Below, piece by piece: positions 30,345 to 38,888 of a stretch of DNA of 42,265 bases. Both the position numbers and the translations under genes were made by a program. The DNA lies in NCBI RefSeq assembly GCF_001899645.1, contig NZ_MKVV01000090.1, positions 1 to 42,265 of the forward strand. The letters run 5' to 3'. The stretch is from Pseudonocardia sp. 73-21. GTDB taxonomy: Bacteria; Actinomycetota; Actinomycetes; Mycobacteriales; Pseudonocardiaceae. The notes beneath the pieces are model-generated. The model was not told the DNA's origin. It was given only the letters and a program-made list of their open reading frames with translations, and ran no database searches. How positions within the stretch are numbered: the stretch's first letter is position 1; each line of letters begins with the position of its first letter.

Positions 30345-31076
30345 ATGGCCGGTGGTAAGCCCGACAAGGCAGCGAAAAAAGAGGCGAAGCTTGCGAAGCG
30401 CGCCGCTTCCCGTGCGCGCTACAAGCAGATCTGGGAAGCGTTCAAGATGCAGCGCCGGGAGGACAAGGCGCTCATCCCCTGGATGCTCGGCGCGTTCCTG
30501 GTCCCGATCGTGGTCGTCTTCGTCGTCACGCTGTTCTTCGGGCTCGAGTGGATCACGCTGCCCGTCGGCATCGCGCTGGGCCTGCTCGCCGCCGTCAGCA
30601 TCTTCGGCCGGCGCGTCCAGAAGAACGTGTACGGCAAGGCCGACGGTCAGCCGGGTGCCGCGGGCTGGGCCCTGGACAACATGCGTGGCCAGTGGCGCGT
30701 GGCGCAGGGCGTGGCCGGCACCACCCACCTCGACGCGGTGCACCGGGTGATCGGCCGCCCCGGCGTCATCCTCGTCGCCGAAGGTGCCCCGCACCGGGTC
30801 AAGGGCCTGCTCGCACAGGAGAAGAAGCGCATCGCGAGGGTCGCGGGCACCACCCCGATCTACGACATCATCGTCGGCAACGAGGAGGGCCAGATCCCCC
30901 TCGACAAGCTGCAGCGCCACATGATGAAGCTGCCCCGCAACATCAGCGGCGACCAGATGGACAACATCGAGAAGCGCCTCGACGCGCTGGGCTCCCGCGC
31001 CCAGGCGATGCCGAAGGGCCCCATGCCCGCCGGCGCCAAGATGCGCAGCGTGCAGCGCACGGCCCGCCGCCGCTAG
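30345..31076 (+). CDS. DUF4191 membrane protein
   Basis: This 243-residue protein is of the actinobacterial DUF4191 family (Rv2219). A very basic N-terminus (KPDKAAKKEAKLAKRAASRA) precedes YKQIWEAFKMQRREDKALIP, then two membrane helices (about 43-64 and 66-83). A soluble domain follows with GQWRVAQGVAGTTHLDAVHR, RPGVILVAEG and GNEEGQIPLDKLQRHMMKLP. The C-terminus is basic. The function is unknown. The placement directly after lipA is conserved across actinobacteria. The ATG at 30345 is supported by the family N-terminus and a -10 6 nt upstream. Confidence 0.9.
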   Translation: MAGGKPDKAAKKEAKLAKRAASRARYKQIWEAFKMQRREDKALIPWMLGAFLVPIVVVFVVTLFFGLEWITLPVGIALGLLAAVSIFGRRVQKNVYGKADGQPGAAGWALDNMRGQWRVAQGVAGTTHLDAVHRVIGRPGVILVAEGAPHRVKGLLAQEKKRIARVAGTTPIYDIIVGNEEGQIPLDKLQRHMMKLPRNISGDQMDNIEKRLDALGSRAQAMPKGPMPAGAKMRSVQRTARRR

Positions 31077-31100
31077 AAGGCCACGGCCCGCCGGGAGGAG

Positions 31101-31574
31101 TCAGGCGCGGGTGCGGACGACGATCGTGCGGGTGGCCTTGTCGTGCCAGCCGCGCCCGTCGGAGTCGCGGACGAGCGGCGGGACCACCACCGCGATCAGC
31201 GCCGTGCGCAGCAGGGCCCGGGGCACCCCGACCACGACCGAGTTGTCGATGGAGGCGACCCGGATGCCCAGCGCGGTCATGCCGGCACTGGCGCCGAAGA
31301 TCGCCACCGGCACCGCCGTCAGCAGGTACCAGATGCCCAGGACGTACCAGTTGAAGTCCGGGGTGGCGAGCGGATCGGGTCCCGAGACGAGCAGCGCGAT
31401 GAGGTAGCCGAGGATCCAGTCGACGGCCAGCGCCCCGAACCGGCGGCCGAAGCCGGCGGCCGAGCTGACGCCCTCGGCGGGCAGCCCGAACTTCTCCCCC
31501 GGGTACGCGCCGGCGTTCCCGGCACCCGGGAGGGGGGCTGATCCTGGCATCCAGGACTCGATCCAGCGGGCCAT
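31101..31574 (-). CDS. RDD-family membrane protein
   Basis: This 157-residue protein carries an RDD domain: FGRRFGALAVDWILGYLIALL with the Arg and Asp of the family name (about 42-62), then two more hydrophobic segments and the terminal RDSDGRGWHDKATRTIVV. The N-terminal 35 residues are Gly/Pro-rich. RDD proteins are of unknown or diverse function; some are linked to ion transport. It corresponds to Rv2219A. ATG 31574 lies 7 nt after TAAGCT on the minus strand, with no ribosome site, so it is probably leaderless. It is convergent with the DUF4191 gene and divergent from glnA. Confidence 0.88.
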   Translation of the reverse strand: MARWIESWMPGSAPLPGAGNAGAYPGEKFGLPAEGVSSAAGFGRRFGALAVDWILGYLIALLVSGPDPLATPDFNWYVLGIWYLLTAVPVAIFGASAGMTALGIRVASIDNSVVVGVPRALLRTALIAVVVPPLVRDSDGRGWHDKATRTIVVRTRA

Positions 31575-31581
31575 GACCACT

Positions 31582-31587
31582 AGCTTA
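31582..31587 (-). promoter_or_regulatory. -10 element for the RDD gene
   Basis: The minus strand reads TAAGCT 7 nt before ATG 31574. It fits the leaderless pattern of the window. Confidence 0.5.
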
Positions 31588-31713
31588 GGTTCGTTGCGGC
31601 GGGGTCGCCCGAGTGCGGCCCCGTTAACCTCTGTGAAACGGGCGAGTGACGACCAGGCAACACCGCGGTCATACCGTCGCGCGCACGTACCCCGATCGAA
31701 GGAGACAGTGAGG

Positions 31714-33135
31714 GTGTTCAGCAACTCCGAAGAGGTCCTGAGTTACATCAGTGACGAAAACGTCGAGTACCTCGACATCCGGTTCTGCGACCTCCCCGGC
31801 GTGATGCAGCACCTGACCGTGCCCGCGTCCACCGCCGCGGACATCCTCGAAGACGGCGTTGCGTTCGACGGCTCTTCGGTCCGCGGGTTCCAGGCCATCA
31901 ACGAGTCCGACATGGCGCTGTTCCCGGACCCCGCCACCGCCCGGCTCGACCCGTTCCGCAAGCACAAGACGCTCAACATGAACTTCTTCGTGCACGACCC
32001 GATCACGGGCGAGCCCTACAGCCGCGACCCCCGCAACGTGGCCCGCAAGGCCGAGCAGTACCTCGCGGCGTCCGGCGTGGCCGACACCTGCTTCTTCGGG
32101 GCCGAGGCGGAGTTCTACATCTTCGACTCCATCCGGTTCGGGTCCGACCCGCACCAGCAGTACCACCACATCGACTCGGCCGAGGGCTGGTGGAACACCG
32201 GTCGCGAGGAGGCCGGCGGCAACCTGGGTTACAAGGTCAACTACAAGGGCGGCTACTTCCCCGTCCCGCCGGTGGACCACTACGCCGACCTGCGCGACGA
32301 CATGACGACGAACCTCACCAACAGCGGGTTCGAGATCGAGCGCGGCCACCACGAGGTCGGCACCGGCGGCCAGGCCGAGATCAACTACAAGTTCAACACG
32401 CTGCTGCACGCGGCCGACGACCTGATGCTGTTCAAGTACATCATCAAGAACACCGCGTGGGCCCAGGGCAAGACCGCCACGTTCATGCCGAAGCCGCTCT
32501 TCGGTGACAACGGCTCGGGCATGCACGCCCACCAGTCGCTGTGGAAGGACGGGTCGCCGCTGTTCCACGACGAGTCCGGCTACGGCGGGCTCTCGGATCT
32601 CGCGCGCTACTACATCGGCGGCATCCTGCACCACGCGCCGTCGCTGCTGGCGTTCACCAACCCGACGGTGAACTCCTACCACCGCCTGGTCCCGGGCTTC
32701 GAGGCCCCGGTGAACCTGGTCTACTCGGCGCGCAACCGCTCGGCGTGCATCCGCATCCCGCTGACCGGCAACAACCCGAAGGCCAAGCGCCTCGAGTTCC
32801 GCTGCCCCGACTCGTCCGGCAACCCGTACCTGGCGTTCTCCGCGATGATGATGGCCGGCATGGACGGCATCAAGAACAAGATCGAGCCGGCCGCCCCGGT
32901 CGACAAGGACCTCTACGAGCTCCCGCCCGAGGAGGCCAAGGAGATCGCCCAGGTCCCCAGTAGCCTGCCCGCCGTGCTCGACCGGCTCGAGGTGGACCAC
33001 GACTACCTGCTCGAGGGTGGCGTCTTCACCCCCGACCTGATCGAGACGTGGATCGACCTCAAGCGCACCAACGAGATCGACCCGCTGCGCCTGCGCCCGC
33101 ACCCGTACGAGTTCGCGCTGTACTACGACGTGTAG
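31714..33135 (+). CDS. glnA: glutamine synthetase type I
   Basis: This 473-residue GSI enzyme makes glutamine from glutamate, ammonia and ATP and works as a dodecamer. EAEFYIFD (131-138) holds metal ligands, NGSGMHAHQSLW (266-277) and RNRSACIRIP (340-349) line the active site, and Tyr401 in KDLYELPPEE is the expected adenylylation site. GTG 31714 is chosen because VFSNSEEVLSYI matches the N-terminus of actinobacterial GlnA and AAGGAG lies about 9 nt upstream; a GTG at 31708 is also in frame. Unlike many neighbours it has a real leader with a ribosome site. It is syntenic with Rv2220 (glnA1) and ends the conserved block. Confidence 0.96.
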   Translation: MFSNSEEVLSYISDENVEYLDIRFCDLPGVMQHLTVPASTAADILEDGVAFDGSSVRGFQAINESDMALFPDPATARLDPFRKHKTLNMNFFVHDPITGEPYSRDPRNVARKAEQYLAASGVADTCFFGAEAEFYIFDSIRFGSDPHQQYHHIDSAEGWWNTGREEAGGNLGYKVNYKGGYFPVPPVDHYADLRDDMTTNLTNSGFEIERGHHEVGTGGQAEINYKFNTLLHAADDLMLFKYIIKNTAWAQGKTATFMPKPLFGDNGSGMHAHQSLWKDGSPLFHDESGYGGLSDLARYYIGGILHHAPSLLAFTNPTVNSYHRLVPGFEAPVNLVYSARNRSACIRIPLTGNNPKAKRLEFRCPDSSGNPYLAFSAMMMAGMDGIKNKIEPAAPVDKDLYELPPEEAKEIAQVPSSLPAVLDRLEVDHDYLLEGGVFTPDLIETWIDLKRTNEIDPLRLRPHPYEFALYYDV

Positions 33136-33147
33136 AGCGAGGCGTTC

Positions 33148-33227
33148 GCCCGACCTGCGGGTCGGGCTGAGAACGGCGGTCGACCAGGCAGGACGTCTTC
33201 GGACACCGGCCGGTGTCGACCGCCGTT
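33148..33227 (+). terminator. double hairpin after glnA
   Basis: GCCCGACC (33148-33155) and GGTCGGGC (33160-33167) form a tight 8-bp hairpin 13 nt after the stop. A second pair, AACGGCGGTCGAC (33172-33184) and GTCGACCGCCGTT (33215-33227), forms a perfect 13-bp stem with a long loop that itself holds the palindrome GACACCGGCCGGTGTC. The arrangement suggests strong termination after a highly expressed gene. Confidence 0.75.
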
Positions 33228-33286
33228 TCTCCGTCAGGGGGTCTCGGCGGGCCCGACCCGGTGGACGGGCTGCTAGGACGGAGGGC

Positions 33287-34135
33287 ATGCACCCACTGCG
33301 CTTCGGGCTCAAGCTGAGCCAGGCCGCCACCCTCGACACCCTGCGGTCGGTCTGGCATGTCGCCGACGACTCCGGCTTCGACCACTGCTGGAACATGGAC
33401 CACTTCGCCAGCCTCGGCCCCGACGACGGCCTGGACATCTTCGACGCATGGACGCTGCTGGCCGGGATGGCCGCGCTGACCAGCCGTACCCGGATCGGCT
33501 GCTCGGTCACCGGCAACACCTACCGGCACCCGGCCGTGCTCGCGAAGGCGGCCGTGACCGTCGACCAGCTGTCCGGGGGTCGGCTCGAGTTCGGCATCGG
33601 AGCGGGCTGGGCCGAGAACGAGCACACGATGCTCGGCCTGCCGTTCGGGACGGCCGGCGACCGCGCCGACCGTCTCGAGGAGGCCCTGCCCGTCATCCGG
33701 TCCCTCTGGACCGCGCCGCGCACGACGTTCACGGGCAGGCACTACCGGCTGATCGACGCCGTCGCCGAACCCAAGCCGGTCCAGTCCCCCCACCCGCCCA
33801 TCTGGATCGGTGGCACCGGCCGCAGGCGCACCCTGCGGATGGCGGCCGAGCACGCGGCGGTCTGGAACTCATTCGGTGGCACCCCCGGGCAGGTCAGCGA
33901 GCTGTCCGCCGTCCTGGACCGGCACTGCGCCGACATCGGCCGCGACCCGTCCGAGATCCGCCGGTCGGTGCAGATCCGCGTCCCGGACGTGCTCGACGAC
34001 CTCGCGGACCAGGTACGCGGCTTCGTCGCCGTCGGCGTCACGGAGTTCATCCTGATCGTCTCCGCGGATCCCGTCGCCGAGGCCGAGCGGGTGGCGGCGG
34101 TGCTTCCGCAGCCGCGCGACACCGCCCGCCCCTGA
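33287..34135 (+). CDS. LLM-class F420-dependent oxidoreductase
   Basis: This 282-residue luciferase-like monooxygenase-fold protein is probably F420-dependent. RFGLKLSQAATLDTLRSVWH starts the barrel, FDHCWNMDHF resembles the cofactor region, VDQLSGGRLEFGIGAGWAENEH (about 98-119, read in parts) is the class signature, and PPIWIGGTGRRRTLRMAAEHA follows. It differs clearly from the LLM protein at 27407-28345, so this is not a recent duplicate. The ATG has GGAGGG about 4 nt upstream and TAGGAC 7 nt upstream, so the initiation mode is unclear. The substrate is unknown. Confidence 0.87.
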   Translation: MHPLRFGLKLSQAATLDTLRSVWHVADDSGFDHCWNMDHFASLGPDDGLDIFDAWTLLAGMAALTSRTRIGCSVTGNTYRHPAVLAKAAVTVDQLSGGRLEFGIGAGWAENEHTMLGLPFGTAGDRADRLEEALPVIRSLWTAPRTTFTGRHYRLIDAVAEPKPVQSPHPPIWIGGTGRRRTLRMAAEHAAVWNSFGGTPGQVSELSAVLDRHCADIGRDPSEIRRSVQIRVPDVLDDLADQVRGFVAVGVTEFILIVSADPVAEAERVAAVLPQPRDTARP

Positions 34136-34144
34136 CGGGCGGGC
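34124..34144 (+). terminator. hairpin spanning the LLM stop codon
   Basis: Perfect 7-bp arms GCCCGCC and GGCGGGC enclose a 7-nt loop that holds the TGA stop. It lies before the convergent dehydrogenase gene. Confidence 0.5.
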
Positions 34145-34168
34145 GGCAGCCGCGGCGGGGCATGCCTG

Positions 34169-35298
<1,130 letters not shown>

Positions 35299-35302
<4 letters not shown>

Positions 35303-35868
35303 GCGTTGCCCTTCGTGTTCTCCGCGAACACGCGCACGATGGCGGCGGTGAACGCGGGCAGGTCGTCGGGGGTGCGGCTGGAGACGAGGGTGCCGTCGAC
35401 GACGACCTCCTCGTCCACCGCGGTACCGCCGGCGTTGCGGATGTCGGTGCGGATGCTCGGGTAGGAGGTCAGCGTGCGGCCCCTGACGACGTCGGCCTCG
35501 ACGAGCGTCCACGCGCCGTGGCAGATGACGCCGACGGGCTTGCCCGACCCGACGAAGTCGCGCACGAACGCCACCGCGGCGTCGTCCTGGCGCAGGTTGT
35601 CGGGGTTGAACACTCCCCCGGGCAGGATCAGGGCGTCGTAGTCCTCGACGGACGCCCCGGCGACCGTGCGGTCCACCGGGAACGTGTCGGACGGGTGGAT
35701 GTCGCCGGTGACGGCCTGGATCTCGCCGTCGGACAGCGACAGCAGCTCGGTGGTGGCGCCGGCGTCCTGCACGGCGTCGCGGGGCTTCTCCAGCTCGACC
35801 TGCTCGACACCGTCGGCCGCGAGGATCGCGACCCGGCGTCCGGTCAGCGTGTTCTGTTCGTCGCTCAT
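35299..35868 (-). CDS. DJ-1/PfpI family protein
   Basis: This 189-residue protein is a type 1 glutamine amidotransferase-like DJ-1/PfpI member. The nucleophile elbow VGVICHGAWTLVEAD has Cys116 followed by His117, and Glu22 or Glu25 in GVEQVELEKPR matches the conserved acid next to the Cys. Members are described as proteases, deglycases or glyoxal-handling enzymes; the role here is unproven. It overlaps the downstream zinc dehydrogenase by 4 nt, which supports a joint role in carbonyl stress. TAGCCG lies 6 nt before the ATG, a near-match to the leaderless pattern. Confidence 0.88.
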
Positions 35869-35914
35869 GGCTGTCGGCTACCCCGTCGGCGGCGGTCCAC
35901 ACACGGTCCCCGGT

Positions 35915-36631
35915 TCATCGGCCCGGGTTGTGGAACGTGAGCGTCAGCGACTCGGCGCGGCCGGGGGCCGAGCCCGACGGCGCGTGCTGCAGGCCGTCGG
36001 CGTCCGGCTGCGAGCGCGCCGGGGGCAGCGGCTGGTGGACGAGCGCGCGCAGCCGGCGCAGGGCGTGCCGGTAGAAGTGGCGCTGGTTCGCGCGGCCGAA
36101 CAGATGGAACCCCCAGCGCAGCAGCGGGTTCGGCACCGGCGCCCGCCGCGAGTAGGCGATGATCGAGAACGTGACGAGCCCGGTGTCGAGCTCCTTCACC
36201 ACCTCGTAGGTCAGCCGGCCCTGCTCCAGGTGCCCCGCCAGGGTCTGGTAGGCCCAGCCCACGGCCCGTTCCGGCCCGTGCGGGCCGTCGCGCACCTCGT
36301 CGTGCTGCTCGGTGATCCGCACCCCGAACAGGAAGCGCAGGCGCAGGAAGCGCCCCTCCAGGAGCATGTCGCGCCCGAGGAGATCCGAGGTCGGCCGGTA
36401 GACTGCCCGCAGCTGGTGCGGGTTGCTGAACTCGTAGCGGTCGACGAGGGCGTGAGCGGTCTCGGCGAGGCCGCCGGGCTGCGCCGGCCCCGGCGCCTCG
36501 CGTCCGAGCTCCACCGTGACGTGGTCGTGGTGCCACCCGCTCGTCACGTGCGGGGGTGCGGCGGACTCGTCGTAGTTGACCGGCAGGGCACGGAGCCCGT
36601 CGAGTGGGCCGGCCAGGGCGTGGAGGGGCAT
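35915..36631 (-). CDS. DUF1990-like protein
   Basis: This is a 238-residue protein. The C-terminal half, AVGWAYQTLAGHLEQGRLTY through FSIIAYSRRA to RHFYRHALRRL, resembles the DUF1990 family, where a G.GYGTLPGHPE.GEE motif is usual. The N-terminal part contains NYDESAAPPHVTSGWHHDH. The function is unknown. ATG 36631 is preferred over a longer frame because upstream translation is antisense to the divergent gene. The gap to that gene is 21 bp and holds the palindrome GGGTACCC (36638-36645). The C-terminal 40 residues are Pro/Ser-rich and end in ESLTLTFHNPGR. Confidence 0.65.
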   Translation of the reverse strand: MPLHALAGPLDGLRALPVNYDESAAPPHVTSGWHHDHVTVELGREAPGPAQPGGLAETAHALVDRYEFSNPHQLRAVYRPTSDLLGRDMLLEGRFLRLRFLFGVRITEQHDEVRDGPHGPERAVGWAYQTLAGHLEQGRLTYEVVKELDTGLVTFSIIAYSRRAPVPNPLLRWGFHLFGRANQRHFYRHALRRLRALVHQPLPPARSQPDADGLQHAPSGSAPGRAESLTLTFHNPGR

Positions 36632-36652
36632 GGTTGTGGGTACCCGCCCTCG

Positions 36653-37378
36653 GTGTCCCCACTCACCGGCCCGGCCTCCCTCCCCCACCGCGCACTGATC
36701 GTCCTCCGCTGGCCCGGCGGGATCGTGCGCTCCGCCTGGGACTACGCGACCCGTTCGACCCCGGTGCACCGCACCGAGACCGAAGGCGACCGCAGTGACC
36801 TCCCCGGTCCGCTGGACCCCGCCGTGGACGACGGGCGGATCCAGGCGGCCGGGGCCGGCGTCGGTCCGCTGCTGCACCGGCTCTACGCCGTGACGGTCGA
36901 CGGGGCGACGACCGGTCCCGCCGAGCTGATCACCGCGTTCGGGCAGCGGCCCAACCGGGCGACGCCCGCCTACACCGCGACCTTCGTCAAGACGCGCGGC
37001 CCGGAGGACGTCCTGACCCCCGGCGACGAGTTCGTCGTCCGCATGCCCGGCCCGTGGGACGGCCCCGTCCGGGTCGTCGACGTCTCACCCACGTCGTTCC
37101 GCCTGGCCACCCTCGACGGGCACCTGGAGGCGGGGCAGATCGAGTTCCGTGCCTACGACGAGGGCGGCGCGCTGGTGGTGGAGATCGAGTCGCACGCCCG
37201 GCCCGGCGACGCCCTGTCCCACGTGCTCTACAACCTGGTCGGGGTGGCGAAGGAGGTGCAGCTCAACCTGTGGGTCGAGACCCTGTTGCAGCTGGCGCGG
37301 CGCAGCGGCGGGTCGGTCAGCGGCGCGGTGCGGATCACGACGCGCCGGGTGCCGTCGGCGGTCCTGACGGGCGGTTGA
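36653..37378 (+). CDS. DUF1990-like protein
   Basis: This is a 241-residue protein. YTATFVKTRGPEDVLTPGDE, VRMPGPWDGPVRVVDVSPTS and FRLATLDGHLEAGQIEFRA form the main conserved part, which resembles DUF1990. ALSHVLYNLVGVAKEVQLNL follows near the C-terminus. The function is unknown. GTG 36653 is the first start after the divergent gene; no ribosome site is seen. It may be a distant partner of the divergent DUF1990-like gene rather than a recent copy. Its 3' end overlaps that of the next minus-strand gene by 44 bp. Confidence 0.65.
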   Translation: MSPLTGPASLPHRALIVLRWPGGIVRSAWDYATRSTPVHRTETEGDRSDLPGPLDPAVDDGRIQAAGAGVGPLLHRLYAVTVDGATTGPAELITAFGQRPNRATPAYTATFVKTRGPEDVLTPGDEFVVRMPGPWDGPVRVVDVSPTSFRLATLDGHLEAGQIEFRAYDEGGALVVEIESHARPGDALSHVLYNLVGVAKEVQLNLWVETLLQLARRSGGSVSGAVRITTRRVPSAVLTGG

Positions 37379-37790
37379 GCCGCGCCACGAGCAGCTCCGG
37401 CTCGGCCACGGTGACGGTCAGGTTCGGGTGCTTCAGCAGGCCGGTCGGCTCGATGCCCGCCACCGGCTCCCGGAAGCTGATGCAGACCCCGGCCCGCGGG
37501 CTGGTGCCGAACGTCAGGCCGCGGTCGGCCAGCGACAGGCGCGGCCCGATCACCTTCCACACGGCGTAGGGGCCACCGGTCTCGGCCCCGGTGACGTTCG
37601 CGAGCGGGGTGGAGAGCATCCAGGGCCCGAACCTCGCCACCAGGACGTCGCCCTCCACGCGCACCCCGTCGGAGCCCGGTCGCACGCCGAGCACCCGCAG
37701 GGCGCCGACGAGCACCGGGTTGAGGTGGTCGGTCGAGGCGAGCGGGAAGTGGTCCGGCCCGGAGCGGGGTCGATCTGCGGTTTCTGACAC
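37335..37790 (-). CDS. conserved actinobacterial protein, unknown function
   Basis: This is a 151-residue protein with FPLASTDHLNPVLVGALRVL, VARFGPWMLSTPLANVTGAE, GPYAVWKVIGPRLSLADRGL and CISFREPVAGIEPTGLLKHP. The pattern is a small conserved actinobacterial family of unknown function, possibly a beta-rich domain. The start is GTG 37790. The C-terminus overlaps the convergent DUF1990-like gene by 44 bp, which is long for this window; the last ten residues (Pro/Gly/Ala) are variable. The universal stress protein gene ends 28 bp upstream on the same strand. Confidence 0.75.
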   Translation of the reverse strand: MSETADRPRSGPDHFPLASTDHLNPVLVGALRVLGVRPGSDGVRVEGDVLVARFGPWMLSTPLANVTGAETGGPYAVWKVIGPRLSLADRGLTFGTSPRAGVCISFREPVAGIEPTGLLKHPNLTVTVAEPELLVARLNRPSGPPTAPGAS

Positions 37791-37817
37791 GGGACGGGGT
37801 GCCCGGCCGGGGCGATC

Positions 37818-38705
37818 TCAACCGTCGCGGTCGGGCCGGACCACCGCCACCGGGCACGGCGCCCGGTGCAGCACCGCGTGGCTGACCGAGCCCAGGAGCA
37901 GCCCGGCGAACTGCCCCCGCCCGCGGCACCCGACCACGAGCAGCTGCGCGTGCTCCGCCCGGGCGAGCAGGACCTGCGCCGCGGGGCCCTCGATCACCAC
38001 CTGCTCCACCGCCACGTCCGGATACTTCAGGATCCACCCGGACAGGCGCTCGGCCAGCCGTCCGCCCTCGATGGTCTCGATCTCCTGCATCGCGGACGGC
38101 GTGCGGGTCACGGGGTCGGCCATCGGGTCCGACCAGGCGTGGACCGCCACCAGCGGCAGGTGCCGGGCGGCGGCCGCGTCGAACGCGAACGCGAGCGCGA
38201 CCTCGTCGGACGCGGCGCCCGCCACCCCGACCACCACCGGGCCGCTCCCCGTGGCGGGCTGCTCACCGCGCACGACGACGACGGGGCAGTGCGCGTGCGC
38301 CGCCAGCCCGACCGCGACGGAACCGGCCAGCAGTCCCTCGACCCGCCCCAGGCCGCGGTCGCCGATCACCACGACCCGCGCGTGCCGGGACTCGTCGCAG
38401 AGGACCGGGACCGGGTGGCCCGTGAGGACCTGCTGCTCCACCTCGATGCGCCGCTCCTGCTGCGCCGCGACGACGGCGGCCTCGGCCAGGTACCGGTGGG
38501 CCCGGCCGAGCATGGCGCGGCGGTAGCGGTCCTCGGTGTGCAGCCCGCTGTGCGGGTCCCCCACCAGCAGGCCGAACGCGATCACCAGCCGCAGGGGGAT
38601 CCTCGACCGCTCCGCCTCCGACGCACCCCAGCGCACCGCGCGCAGTGCGTCCTCCGAGCCGTCGATGCCGACGACCACGGTCGCCCGGTGCAGCTGTGCG
38701 TCCAC
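37818..38705 (-). CDS. universal stress protein, two Usp domains
   Basis: This 295-residue protein has two Usp domains (about 1-147 and 155-295). Each ends in the G-x2-G-x9-G-S ATP-binding signature: GDRGLGRVEGLLAGSVAVGL in the first and GCRGRGQFAGLLLGSVSHAV in the second, so both may bind ATP. The first strand VVVGIDGSEDALRAVRWG is intact in domain 1. Tandem Usp proteins are often induced by hypoxia and dormancy in actinobacteria. The GTG has GAGGAGG about 5 nt upstream. It is divergent from a second tandem Usp gene, with 183 bp between. Confidence 0.92.
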   Translation of the reverse strand: MDAQLHRATVVVGIDGSEDALRAVRWGASEAERSRIPLRLVIAFGLLVGDPHSGLHTEDRYRRAMLGRAHRYLAEAAVVAAQQERRIEVEQQVLTGHPVPVLCDESRHARVVVIGDRGLGRVEGLLAGSVAVGLAAHAHCPVVVVRGEQPATGSGPVVVGVAGAASDEVALAFAFDAAAARHLPLVAVHAWSDPMADPVTRTPSAMQEIETIEGGRLAERLSGWILKYPDVAVEQVVIEGPAAQVLLARAEHAQLLVVGCRGRGQFAGLLLGSVSHAVLHRAPCPVAVVRPDRDG

Positions 38706-38766
38706 AACATCCTCCTCGTGACGGTTCCGACGGTAGGACGGGTGGCCACTCGCAACAGCGGGCGAA

Positions 38767-38786
38767 GGTCCCGCCCGGACGGGACC
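38767..38786. promoter_or_regulatory. inverted repeat between divergent Usp genes
   Basis: GGTCCC (38767-38772) and GGGACC (38781-38786) form a 20-bp inverted repeat with an 8-bp spacer in the shared upstream region. It is a candidate operator. The arms point outward relative to the known DosR box (GGGAC...GTCCC), so it is not assigned to DosR. Confidence 0.35.
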
Positions 38787-38888
38787 AACCGCCCGCGGTC
38801 AGGGGCCCGCCTGCCCTGACCCGTCCGGCGGAATGCGACGACGCTGGCGGCGGGTCGCGCCAGCGCCCCGTCTGGGAGGACTCACTTG

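Noticed and set aside
38767..38786. A DosR (DevR) box
   Set aside because: The half-sites are oriented GGTCCC...GGGACC, opposite to the known GGGAC...GTCCC arrangement.
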